Shown here one piece after another: positions 1-8,906 of a DNA stretch of 16,649 nucleotides; the stretch's first letter is position 1, and the number at the start of each line of letters is the position of its first letter. Origin of the DNA: an uncultured Geobacteraceae bacterium. GTDB lineage: Bacteria; Desulfobacterota; Desulfuromonadia; Desulfuromonadales; Geopsychrobacteraceae. A model generated the notes under the pieces. It was given only the letters and a program-made list of their open reading frames with translations. It had not been told where the DNA came from and did no database searches. Where the stretch lies: assembly GCA_937958075.1 (NCBI GenBank), contig CALFFB010000195.1:1-16649 (forward strand). Direction: 5' to 3'. Position numbers and translations under genes: made by a program.

Positions 1-2
1 GC

Positions 3-80
3 TATCTGATGGTGGCCTTCGATGAACAGAAACGGGGTCTGCACGACCGCATGTCAGATACTTATGTGATTAAGCTATAA
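3..80 (+). CDS. RDD family membrane protein, C-terminal fragment
   Basis: Only the last 25 codons are present and the gene begins left of the window. The frame ends ...DEQKRGLHDRMSDTYVIKL and then TAA. The pattern KRGLHDR followed by a short hydrophobic beta-like tail (TYVIKL) is the usual end of RDD-domain proteins, small integral membrane proteins named for conserved Arg and Asp residues; some members have been linked to ion exchange, but most have no assigned role. No transmembrane segment lies in the visible part, so the assignment rests on this tail alone. A structured repeat element starts 14 bases after the stop codon. Identity as an RDD protein is likely; its function cannot be read from here. 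Confidence 0.65.
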   Translation, partial: YLMVAFDEQKRGLHDRMSDTYVIKL

Positions 81-94
81 TTTTAGCGATATGC

Positions 95-205
95 AGCAGG
101 AGGTTATAACTCCCACCCAAGGGTCACTTTTCGCCATCCCTGGCCGTTCGACTGTCGCCATCCAGGCGACAGACGCCCTTTATGTGGGAGCCACAACCTC
201 CTGCT
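95..205 (-). repeat. Structured RNA-like repeat element, copy 1
   Basis: First of three related ~111-nt elements. Read on the - strand, a 22-nt arm (184-205) pairs over its full length with a 22-nt arm (95-116), including three G-U wobbles. Inside are an AAGGG/CCCTT helix, hairpin A (152-172: a perfect 8-bp stem with loop TGGAT on the - strand) and hairpin B (133-144: GCC/GGC around loop AGGGAT). On the + strand the wobble pairs would become A-C mismatches, so the - strand is the likely RNA sense. This copy therefore runs against both the RDD-type gene and argG. The interior is nearly identical to copies 2 and 3 while the outer stem sequence is different. I did not recognise it as a known family. 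Confidence 0.8.
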
Positions 206-225
206 CGAATTGCAATACAAAATCA

Positions 226-241
226 GGCGGATCAAGCCGCC
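226..241 (+). promoter_or_regulatory. Small hairpin in argG leader
   Basis: GGCGG (226-230) pairs with CCGCC (237-241) around the loop ATCAAG, 10 bases before the AGGAG ribosome-binding site of argG. There is no T tract, so it is not an intrinsic terminator. It may modestly affect translation or be incidental. I saw no convincing promoter or arginine-repressor box between copy 1 of the repeat and argG. Confidence 0.25.
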
Positions 242-264
242 GCTAACGCACAGGAGTACAGATC

Positions 265-1482
<1,218 letters not shown>

Positions 1483-1503
1483 GGCCAACTATCCTCATTA
1501 TTA

Positions 1504-1614
1504 GCCGGAGTTCGGGACTCCCATGACAAGGGCGTCAAGTCACCTGGATGGCGACTTTCGAGCGGCCAGGGATGGCGTAAAGCGTCCCCTGGAATGGGAG
1601 TTTCGAGATCCGGC
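1504..1614 (+). repeat. Structured RNA-like repeat element, copy 2
   Basis: Second copy, between argG and argH and in the same orientation as both. Arms 1504-1524 and 1594-1614 form a 21-position helix with one mismatch and three G-U wobbles on the + strand; the proximal part CTCCCAT/ATGGGAG is perfect. Hairpin A is 1537-1557 (AAGTCACC/GGCGACTT, loop TGGAT, one A-C mismatch) and hairpin B is 1565-1576 (GCC/GGC, loop AGGGAT). Against copy 1 the base of hairpin A changes from CTG/CAG to AAG/CTT, a clean compensatory change. Being intra-operonic, the element would lie in an argG-argH transcript and in the argH leader. Confidence 0.8.
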
Positions 1615-1631
1615 AGCCCCGAAAGCAATGT

Positions 1632-1649
1632 GCGAGAGTGGGATCTCGT
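1632..1649 (+). promoter_or_regulatory. GGA-loop hairpin in argH leader
   Basis: GCGAGA (1632-1637) pairs with TCTCGT (1644-1649, last pair G-U) around the loop GTGGGA. It lies 17 bases after repeat copy 2 and about 30 bases before the argH ribosome-binding site. Like the hairpins in the repeat it displays GGGA in its loop, so it may be an additional target for a GGA-binding regulator such as CsrA. The structure is seen in the sequence; the role is speculative. Confidence 0.3.
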
Positions 1650-1689
1650 GTACGACACCAAGCCAAAAAACCGTTCTTACGGAGTGAAA

Positions 1690-3063
<1,374 letters not shown>

Positions 3064-3076
3064 AGGAGAGCCCGAG

Positions 3077-3220
3077 ATGCACCTCAGATGGATTTTCATT
3101 CTGATCATGGCAGCCTTGCTGCTTGGCGCCTGCGGCAGGAAAGGTCCGGTCAAACCAAAACCGGCGACCTCCCAGAATCTTCTGATCCAGACCTCTACTG
3201 AGCCTGAATTGCCAGCCTAA
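3077..3220 (+). CDS. lptM: Small LptM-type lipoprotein
   Basis: A 47-residue predicted lipoprotein. A short basic start (MHLR) is followed by a hydrophobic segment (residues 5-17) and the lipobox LGAC, with Cys19 as the lipid-attachment site, then GRKGPVKPKP and a polar tail. CG.KGP just after the lipobox is the hallmark of the LptM (YifL) family; the E. coli member assists assembly of the LptD/LptE lipopolysaccharide translocon at the outer membrane. The start is set by AAGGAG at 3063-3068, shortly before the ATG at 3077; longer readings of this frame run back inside argH. Family members often sit beside argH or lysine-synthesis genes, as here. The gene symbol is assigned by family resemblance, not proven function. 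Confidence 0.75.
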   Translation: MHLRWIFILIMAALLLGACGRKGPVKPKPATSQNLLIQTSTEPELPA

Positions 3221-3267
3221 CAATTTGTTTTTTCATCACTTTTAATCTTCCCTGCAGGGCGCTCCGC

Positions 3268-3296
3268 TTTACTTTAACGTTAACTTGTGTTATAAG
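3268..3296 (+). promoter_or_regulatory. Probable sigma70-type promoter for dapA-dapB-dapL
   Basis: TTTACT (3268-3273) and TATAAG (3291-3296) are separated by 17 bases, and TGT directly precedes the -10 hexamer, giving an extended -10. The expected start of transcription is about 3303, leaving a short leader before the dapA Shine-Dalgarno at 3322-3326. The 111-base gap after the lipoprotein gene, unlike the tight spacing before it, supports an independent promoter here. The ten bases TTGTGTTATA recur at 7008-7017 before repeat copy 3. Confidence 0.5.
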
Positions 3297-3331
3297 TCAG
3301 CGCGTTTTTAATTTTTTATCTGGAGGATATT

Positions 3332-4207
3332 ATGTTTCACGGATCCATGACCGCGATCATCACCCCCTTTGACGACCGGGGGCATTTCGATGAAGACAGC
3401 TATCGCCAGCTCATAGAATTTCAGATCGAAAACGGCACCGATGTCATTGTTCCCTGCGGGACGACGGGTGAATCAGCCACCCTCAATTATGACGAGCACA
3501 ACCAGGTCATCAAGGCCTGTATCGATCAGGTCAACAAGCGGATACCCGTCATTGCCGGAACCGGTTCCAACGCAACCGCCGAAGCGATAGAAATTTCCCG
3601 CCATGCCAAAGAGCTGGGCGCCGACGGCCTGCTGCTGGTCGCTCCCTACTACAACAAGCCCTCTCAGGAGGGGATCTATCAGCATTACAAGGCCCTGGCC
3701 GAACAGGTCGCCCTGCCGCAGATCCTCTACAATGTCCCCGGACGTACCGGCATGAACATGACGGCGGCCACCACCATCCGCCTGGCGGAATTCAGCAACA
3801 TCGTCGCTATCAAGGAAGCCTCCGGTGACATAACCCAGGCCAGCGAGATCATTGCCAAAGCCGGAGATAAAATCGATGTCCTCTCCGGTGACGATTTTCT
3901 CGCCCTGCCCCTGATGTCTTGTGGCGCCAAAGGGGTGATCTCTGTATCGGCCAATATCATCCCCAGACAGGTCAAGGACATGGTCGTTGCCGTCAGCGAA
4001 AACCGCTGGGCCGATGCCACCAGAATGCACCTGCAACTCCTCGACGTGCATCAGGCCATGTTCATTGAAGCCAATCCGGTGCCCGTCAAAACCGCTGCAT
4101 CCCTCATGGGCAAGTGCCGCGCTGATGTCCGTTTGCCGTTGGTCGCCCTGCAACCGGACAGTCTGGCAACATTGCGGCAGGTGCTGACCAGGCATGGCCT
4201 GATTTGA
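3332..4207 (+). CDS. dapA: 4-hydroxy-tetrahydrodipicolinate synthase
   Basis: Condenses pyruvate with aspartate semialdehyde, the first committed step toward diaminopimelate and lysine; a cytoplasmic TIM-barrel enzyme, normally a tetramer. All key residues fall at the positions known from the E. coli enzyme: Thr44-Thr45 in PCGTTGESATL, Tyr107 in APYYNKP, Tyr133 and Arg138 in LYNVPGRTG, and the Schiff-base Lys161 in AIKEASGDI. Length is 291 residues, as usual. The start is supported by GGAGG at 3322-3326. dapB follows after 37 bases and dapL after that, so the three form a transcription unit. Lysine feedback is known for many DapA enzymes but cannot be judged from this sequence. Confidence 0.98.
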   Translation: MFHGSMTAIITPFDDRGHFDEDSYRQLIEFQIENGTDVIVPCGTTGESATLNYDEHNQVIKACIDQVNKRIPVIAGTGSNATAEAIEISRHAKELGADGLLLVAPYYNKPSQEGIYQHYKALAEQVALPQILYNVPGRTGMNMTAATTIRLAEFSNIVAIKEASGDITQASEIIAKAGDKIDVLSGDDFLALPLMSCGAKGVISVSANIIPRQVKDMVVAVSENRWADATRMHLQLLDVHQAMFIEANPVPVKTAASLMGKCRADVRLPLVALQPDSLATLRQVLTRHGLI

Positions 4208-4244
4208 GCAGCAAACAGTTAATCGCTACCCAAGGATCATCTTT

Positions 4245-5045
4245 ATGAACATTGCTATTATTGGGGCCGCCGGACGTATGGGGGTTCGCCTGGTCAACGC
4301 CGTGCACGAAACCGAAGGACTGACCCTGACCGGCGCTGTCGAACAAGCAAACCATCCGCAACTGGGGATGGATGCCGGGCTGATCGCCGGTTGCGGCGAT
4401 TTGAAGGTTCCCTTGTCCGACAATCTGGACAGCGCCATGGAACAGGCCGACGCCCTCATCGACTTCACCTTTCCTGAAGTGACCCTGGCCAACCTGGCGG
4501 TCTGTGCCCGCCACGGCAAGATGCTCGTCAGTGGCTCCACCGGCTTTACCCCTGAACAAAAGCAACAGGTAGCCGACTTCGCCCGATCCATTCCGGTGGT
4601 TCTGGCTCCCAACATGAGTGTCGGCGTCAATGCCTGTTTCAAGCTGCTGACCGAAGCGGCAAAAATCCTCGGTGATGACTTCGATGTTGAAATCGTCGAG
4701 CTGCACCACAACAAGAAGAAAGACTCCCCCTCCGGCACCGCCGTGCGCATGGGCGAAGTTGTCGCCGACACCCTGGGTCGCGACTACAACCAGGTCGCCA
4801 ACTATCATCGGGAAGGAATGTGCGGCGCCCGCAGCCACGATGAAATCGGCATGCAGACGGTGCGTGGCGGCGATATCGTCGGCGAACACACCGTCTACTT
4901 CATCGGCATGGGAGAGCGCATCGAAATCAGCCATCGCGCCATGAGCCGCGACATGTTCGCCCGTGGCGCCGCCCGCGCCTGCCTGTGGCTCAAGGACCAG
5001 CCGGCGGGCCTGTACGACATGCAGGATGTGCTGGGACTGCGCTAG
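4245..5045 (+). CDS. dapB: 4-hydroxy-tetrahydrodipicolinate reductase
   Basis: Reduces the DapA product to tetrahydrodipicolinate with NAD(P)H; cytoplasmic. The dinucleotide-binding motif IIGAAGRMG (residues 5-13) opens the Rossmann domain. The catalytic and substrate-binding stretch ELHHNKKKDSPSGTA (152-166) contains the His-His pair at 154-155, the catalytic-type Lys158 and the SPSGT loop. Length is 266 residues, typical of the family. The start is supported by AAGGA shortly upstream of the ATG, and the reading begins MNIAIIGAAG as expected. The stop lies 38 bases before dapL, which uses this enzyme's product directly. Nothing unusual was seen. Confidence 0.97.
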   Translation: MNIAIIGAAGRMGVRLVNAVHETEGLTLTGAVEQANHPQLGMDAGLIAGCGDLKVPLSDNLDSAMEQADALIDFTFPEVTLANLAVCARHGKMLVSGSTGFTPEQKQQVADFARSIPVVLAPNMSVGVNACFKLLTEAAKILGDDFDVEIVELHHNKKKDSPSGTAVRMGEVVADTLGRDYNQVANYHREGMCGARSHDEIGMQTVRGGDIVGEHTVYFIGMGERIEISHRAMSRDMFARGAARACLWLKDQPAGLYDMQDVLGLR

Positions 5046-5083
5046 GAACTGAACCTCATTTTTCCAAGGAGAAATCAACGAAA

Positions 5084-6322
5084 ATGGCACACATCAACGA
5101 TAACTATCTTAAACTCAAAGCCGGCTACCTGTTTCCTGAAATCGGTCGCCGCGTTAATGAATTCACCAAAGCCAATCCCGATGCCAGGGTCATCCGCCTC
5201 GGCATCGGCGATGTCACCCGCCCCCTGGCCCCGGCGGTGCTGAAGGCTTTTCATCAGGCCATTGATGACCTGGGCACCACGGAAAACTTTGCCGGCTATG
5301 GTCCGGAGCAGGGCTACCGCTGGCTGTCCGAGGCCATCATTGAAAAAAGCTACAAGCCCCTGGGGGTTGACCTGAAACCGGAAGAGCTGTTCATCTCCGA
5401 CGGGTCCAAGTGCGACTGTGCCAATATCCTCGATATCTTTGCCCTGGACAATGTCGTCGCCATCGGCGACCCGGTCTATCCCGTTTACAACGACACCAAC
5501 GTCATGGTTGGACGCACCGGCGAGGCGGACGAAAAAGGCCACTACAAGGGGATCGTCTACATGCCCTTTACCGCCGACAACAATTTTGTCCCCGATCTGC
5601 CCAAAGAGAAGGTCGACATTATCTATCTGTGTTTTCCCAACAACCCCACCGGCACCGTGGCCACCAGGGACGAGCTGAAAAAATGGGTTGACTACGCGCT
5701 GGCCAATGATGCTGTTATCTTCTTCGATGCCGCCTATGAGGCCTTCATTACCACCCCGGGCATCCCCCACTCCATCTATGAGATTGACGGTGCGAAAAAA
5801 TGCGCCATCGAGTTCCGCTCTTTTTCCAAAACCGCCGGCTTTACCGGCGTGCGCTGCGGCCTGGTGGTAGTGCCCGAGGAGTTGACGGGAGCGACCACTG
5901 CCGGCGAGCGCTACAGCCTCAACAAGCTGTGGCAGCGCCGCGTCACCACCAAGTTCAACGGCGCCTCCTATCCGGTCCAGCGGGCAGCGGCGGCTGTCTA
6001 TTCCGATGAAGGGTGGCAGCAGACCAAAGAAATCATCGACTACTACATGGAGAACGCCCGCATCATCCGCGAAGGGCTCAAGGAAGCCGGCATTACCTGC
6101 TATGGCGGTGTCGACTCCCCCTACATCTGGCTGAAAACACCGGCCGGGCTGAGCAGCTGGGATTTCTTCGACAAACTGCTCACCGAATGCCATGTGGTCG
6201 GCACCCCCGGCAGCGGTTTCGGCCCCAGTGGCGAAGGTTATTTCCGCCTGTCCGCCTTCGGCAGCCGCGAAAACGTGGAAGCAGCCGTTGAGCGCATTCG
6301 CAACACCTGGGGGAAAAAGTAG
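5084..6322 (+). CDS. dapL: LL-diaminopimelate aminotransferase
   Basis: A PLP enzyme that converts tetrahydrodipicolinate to LL-diaminopimelate in one step with glutamate as amino donor, bypassing the succinylated or acetylated DapD/DapC/DapE route. The protein begins MAHINDNYLKLKAGYLFPEI, characteristic of DapL. PNNPTGT (residues 185-191) and the PLP lysine Lys249 in FRSFSKTAGFTG mark it as a class I/II fold-type I aminotransferase. I chose the ATG at 5084 because AAGGAGA precedes it at 5066-5072 and because the resulting 412 residues match the family; the open frame extending back to 4985 overlaps dapB and is not protein-like. DapL is known from plants, Chlamydiae, cyanobacteria and anaerobes including Desulfuromonadales. 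Confidence 0.96.
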   Translation: MAHINDNYLKLKAGYLFPEIGRRVNEFTKANPDARVIRLGIGDVTRPLAPAVLKAFHQAIDDLGTTENFAGYGPEQGYRWLSEAIIEKSYKPLGVDLKPEELFISDGSKCDCANILDIFALDNVVAIGDPVYPVYNDTNVMVGRTGEADEKGHYKGIVYMPFTADNNFVPDLPKEKVDIIYLCFPNNPTGTVATRDELKKWVDYALANDAVIFFDAAYEAFITTPGIPHSIYEIDGAKKCAIEFRSFSKTAGFTGVRCGLVVVPEELTGATTAGERYSLNKLWQRRVTTKFNGASYPVQRAAAAVYSDEGWQQTKEIIDYYMENARIIREGLKEAGITCYGGVDSPYIWLKTPAGLSSWDFFDKLLTECHVVGTPGSGFGPSGEGYFRLSAFGSRENVEAAVERIRNTWGKK

Positions 6323-6387
6323 GATTTCGTTGCGCGTACCGTTGACAAGGCACCATCAACCTCCACCAACCAAAAGGAGATTCCATC

Positions 6388-6885
6388 ATGCATGAGAAAA
6401 GTATCGTTCTGTTGAACAAGGCCATTGCTGAAGAGATCACCGCATTGCACCAGTACATGTATTTCCACTTCCATTGCGATGATCAGGGTTATGACCTGCT
6501 GGCCGGTCTGTTCAAAAAAACGGCCATCGAAGAGATGATCCACGTTGAAGACCTGGCAGAGCGGGTGTTGTTCCTTGGCGGCGAGGTCGAAATGAAGGCC
6601 TCTCAGGATGTCAAGAAGGTGACCGACGTAGAAGAGATGCTGCAGATGGCCAAGGGCATGGAAGAACAGAGCGCCATGGATTACAACCGCTGGGCCAACG
6701 AGTGCAGTGAACATGCTGACTCCGTCTCCAAAAAGCTGTTCGAGCAGCTGGTCGTTGACGAAGAACGCCACTATGACCAGTATGATGATGAGATTGAAAA
6801 CATCAAGCGTTTCGGCAAGGAGTATCTGGCCCTGCAGTCCATCGAGCGCAGCAAGGGCCGCCAGAGCGCCGGTGGCGAGGCCTGA
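6388..6885 (+). CDS. Bacterioferritin-like iron storage/di-iron protein
   Basis: A 165-residue four-helix ferritin-like protein expected to oxidise and store iron or protect against peroxide and oxygen in the cytoplasm. The di-iron ligand set of bacterioferritins can be traced: Glu in AIAEEITAL (15/16), E49 and H52 in EEMIH, a Glu in MEEQSAMDYN (92/93), and E125 and H128 in EERHY. Met50 in the EM.H motif sits where bacterioferritin places its heme-ligating methionine, so heme binding at a subunit interface is possible. The start follows AAAGGAG with suitable spacing. The gene lies 65 bases after dapL with no recognisable promoter between and ends in a strong terminator. Its presence beside lysine genes looks positional rather than functional. 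Confidence 0.85.
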   Translation: MHEKSIVLLNKAIAEEITALHQYMYFHFHCDDQGYDLLAGLFKKTAIEEMIHVEDLAERVLFLGGEVEMKASQDVKKVTDVEEMLQMAKGMEEQSAMDYNRWANECSEHADSVSKKLFEQLVVDEERHYDQYDDEIENIKRFGKEYLALQSIERSKGRQSAGGEA

Positions 6886-6918
6886 CCTTTCCGCCTGATT
6901 CTCTTTGTTTTCACCCCG

Positions 6919-6947
6919 GGCACTGTCAAACGACAGTGCCTTTTTTT
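6919..6947 (+). terminator. Rho-independent terminator after the ferritin gene
   Basis: GGCACTGTC (6919-6927) pairs perfectly over nine bases with GACAGTGCC (6932-6940) around the loop AAAC, and seven T residues follow (6941-6947). It lies 34 bases after the ferritin stop codon. It closes the dap-ferritin transcription unit and insulates repeat copy 3 from read-through. Confidence 0.93.
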
Positions 6948-6990
6948 ATCTTCACCCTGTTTTGTGGTTTGAAAAGCCGCCAGATGCTGA

Positions 6991-7019
6991 TTTTCCCCAC
7001 TCCTGTTTTGTGTTATATG
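6991..7019 (+). promoter_or_regulatory. Weak promoter-like site before repeat copy 3
   Basis: TATATG (7014-7019) preceded by TGT gives an extended -10; TTTTCC (6991-6996) is a poor -35 at 17-base spacing. The bases TTGTGTTATA (7008-7017) are identical to those at the dapA promoter (3285-3294). Transcription from here would begin about 25 to 30 bases before the repeat, making the repeat the first structure of a GNAT/M20 leader or of an independent short RNA. Confidence 0.35.
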
Positions 7020-7053
7020 AAAAACATTCGTAACTATTCAGCTCAATTTGCGG

Positions 7054-7163
7054 GCACAGGATCAGGGATTTCATGCAAGGGGCGTCTGGCGCCATGGATG
7101 GCGATGGTCGAACGGCCAGGACGGCGAAAAGTGTCCCCTGGAATGGGAACCCTGATCCTGTGC
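7054..7163 (+). repeat. Structured RNA-like repeat element, copy 3
   Basis: Third copy, 110 nt, + orientation, upstream of the acetyltransferase gene. The distal closing stem is a perfect 14 bp (7054-7067 with 7150-7163). After an A-A mismatch the proximal part, CTCCCAT/ATGGGAG in copy 2, is here TTTCAT/ATGGGA and still pairs through two G-U wobbles. Hairpin A is 7086-7107 with loop ATGGAT, again with wobbles replacing Watson-Crick pairs; hairpin B is 7115-7125 with loop AGGAC. An AGGGG/CCCCT helix joins them to the main stem. The wobbles exist on the + strand only. No target-site duplication was seen. Confidence 0.8.
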
Positions 7164-7236
7164 TGAACAGAGACAATCATTCAATGACTAAGGTCGCCAC
7201 CCGGAAGTCCCTCTCATCGTAAGGACAAGCAACATC

Positions 7237-7749
7237 ATGACCCCATCAAGCCAACACACTGAGCCTGAAATCGACATCCGCGAAATGACCATTGACGACA
7301 TGGCCGCCGTATTTCACCTGGGGGAGACCCTGTTCACCTCGGATTTCTCGCCGAGCATGTACCGGACCTGGGACGAGTACGAGATCACCACCCTGTTCAA
7401 TTCCGACAATGAGCTCTGCCTGGTCGCTGAATGCGGTGAGGAGATTGTCGGTTTTGCCCTCGGCACCACCGTCGAAAAAAATCATTCCGCCTGGAAATAC
7501 GGCTACCTGGTCTGGATCGGCATCCGGCCGGGCCTGCAGCACGGCGGCACCGGTCAGAAACTGTTCAATGAACTCAAAGGGCGCATGGTTGATCAGGGCG
7601 TGCGGATGATCATCATTGATACCGATGCCGACAATGAGAACGGCATCCGCTTCTTTCAGAAGTTAGGATTCGGCAATATTCAGGAGCACGTTTATATGAC
7701 CCTGAATCTGTCGCGGCCACGCAAAAAGAAAAAAAGAGGATCCTCATGA
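7237..7749 (+). CDS. GNAT family N-acetyltransferase
   Basis: A 170-residue acyl-CoA-dependent acetyltransferase expected to acetylate an amino group on a protein, amino acid or small molecule; the substrate is unknown. The acetyl-CoA pyrophosphate loop is QHGGTG (residues 101-106, pattern Q-x-x-G-x-G), preceded by the strand VWIGIRP, and the closing motif NENGIRFFQKLGF (133-145) is typical of the RimI-like part of the family. The lysine-rich tail (161-167) is unusual and could contact nucleic acid or membrane. The stop codon overlaps the start of the M20 hydrolase (ATGA, 7746-7749), so the two are translationally coupled; an acetyltransferase with a deacylase suggests opposing or sequential action on one metabolite, which is inference. 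Confidence 0.88.
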   Translation: MTPSSQHTEPEIDIREMTIDDMAAVFHLGETLFTSDFSPSMYRTWDEYEITTLFNSDNELCLVAECGEEIVGFALGTTVEKNHSAWKYGYLVWIGIRPGLQHGGTGQKLFNELKGRMVDQGVRMIIIDTDADNENGIRFFQKLGFGNIQEHVYMTLNLSRPRKKKKRGSS

Positions 7750-8879
7750 ACACCCGTCTCGAAAAAGTCTGGCGTGCCATTGATCCGGTGCGTCTGAAAA
7801 CGACCCTTATCGACATGATCGATATCTATTCCCCCTCCGGCAAGGAAGAGGATATTCAGCTGTATCTGGAGGAAAAGATCGCTGCCGCCGGCACCTGCAT
7901 AAAGCGGCAGATTGTCGACGAGGAAGAACGCTTCAACCTCATTGCCACCATGGGCCCGGACAAGCCCGACCTGTATCTGGTCGGCCATGTCGACACGGTT
8001 CCCGCCTGGGATATTGATGAATACACCGCCGTTGAAGAATGGGGAATTGTCCGCGGCCTGGGCAGCGCCGACATGAAGGGGGGCTGTGCCGCCATGGTGG
8101 AAGCCTGGCTGGCTCTGGCCACCCTGCCGGAAGAGGAACGACCATCCCTGGGTTTGCTGCTGGTGGTTGGTGAGGAGGAAAACGGTGACGGCAGCGTCCG
8201 CTTTCTTGAAGACTGCTGTCCGCAATCAGTAATCATCGGCGAGCCCACCTCCCTGCTGCCGGCTTTCAGTCATTACGGCTACATGGAGGTGGCCCTGGTG
8301 ACCCAGGGGCGCCGCATTCACTCGTCCCTGCCGGAGCTCGGCCATAACGCCATCGAATCGATGCTGCGCGTGCTGCTGCAGATCGAACGCTCACCTGCAT
8401 TTAAACAGCAGGCTGCCAAACTGGTCTACTCCATCCGCGAGATGAGCTCTTCGCGGGCGGGGTTTGTGGTTCCGGATCGCTGTGAAGCCCTGATCGACAT
8501 CCACCTCTCCCCCGACATCAGCCCGGGAACCATTCGCACCGCGGTGGAAAAGGCCCTGGAGCAGGCCCGGAACGGGATCAAAGGGCTGGACCTCGAAGCG
8601 AGTTATGATTTTGAGGCGGAAGGCTATCAGCTCAACCCCCACGCCACAACCATCGACATTCTCGAAGAGGTCTATCCACGGCTTAATCTGCCGCTGAACT
8701 TCGTCCCCTTCCGCTCCCACTCCGACGGCAATCTCTTTTACCGGGCCGGCAGTCGCCCCCTGATCCTCGGGCCCGGATCCCTGGAAACTGCTCACACCGC
8801 CGAAGAGCAGACCAGCCTCAGCGAAGTCGAAGCCGCAGCCCGTATTTACGCTGCCCTGGCTCTGGGGGGAGTGAAGTAG
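7746..8879 (+). CDS. M20 family metallo-amidohydrolase (ArgE/DapE/peptidase type)
   Basis: A 377-residue zinc-dependent hydrolase that cleaves an amide bond, either a peptide or an N-acylated amino acid. The metal and catalytic residues are present: H81 and D83 in YLVGHVDTVP, the bridging D109 in GLGSADMKGG, the catalytic/metal Glu pair E143-E144 in VVGEEENGDGS, and a late His in ETAHTAEEQ. The middle segment with HSSLPELGHNAIESML is the dimerisation-domain region of the family. ArgE-type N-acetylornithine deacetylase is possible given argG/argH nearby; DapE is less likely because DapL makes that step unnecessary. Coupling to the GNAT gene by a 4-base overlap is the best clue to its job. The exact substrate is undetermined. 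Confidence 0.85.
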   Translation: MNTRLEKVWRAIDPVRLKTTLIDMIDIYSPSGKEEDIQLYLEEKIAAAGTCIKRQIVDEEERFNLIATMGPDKPDLYLVGHVDTVPAWDIDEYTAVEEWGIVRGLGSADMKGGCAAMVEAWLALATLPEEERPSLGLLLVVGEEENGDGSVRFLEDCCPQSVIIGEPTSLLPAFSHYGYMEVALVTQGRRIHSSLPELGHNAIESMLRVLLQIERSPAFKQQAAKLVYSIREMSSSRAGFVVPDRCEALIDIHLSPDISPGTIRTAVEKALEQARNGIKGLDLEASYDFEAEGYQLNPHATTIDILEEVYPRLNLPLNFVPFRSHSDGNLFYRAGSRPLILGPGSLETAHTAEEQTSLSEVEAAARIYAALALGGVK

Positions 8880-8906
8880 GCCCCTAAGCGCTGGCGGCAA
8901 GTCCGG

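Larger units (their letters stand above)
6886..7236. other. Gene-free stretch between ferritin and GNAT genes
   Basis: These 351 bases contain no credible protein gene. In order they hold an intrinsic terminator (6919-6947), a weak promoter-like site (6991-7019), copy 3 of the structured repeat (7054-7163), and a 70-base leader with AAGGAC shortly before the acetyltransferase ATG. Short open frames crossing the region on both strands read through the repeat and lack ribosome-binding sites. Confidence 0.7.

Noticed and set aside
95..205. Known riboswitch such as cyclic-di-GMP (GEMM)
   Set aside because: The conserved GEMM core sequences and GAAA tetraloop/receptor arrangement are not present.
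5075..6193. Open frame of about 372 codons opposite dapL
   Set aside because: Shadow of dapL; the sense frame carries all PLP-enzyme motifs.
6342..6347. Perfect TTGACA as a -35 box for the ferritin gene
   Set aside because: The bases 17 downstream (ACCAAC) are not a -10 hexamer, and alternatives at 16 and 18 spacing are no better.
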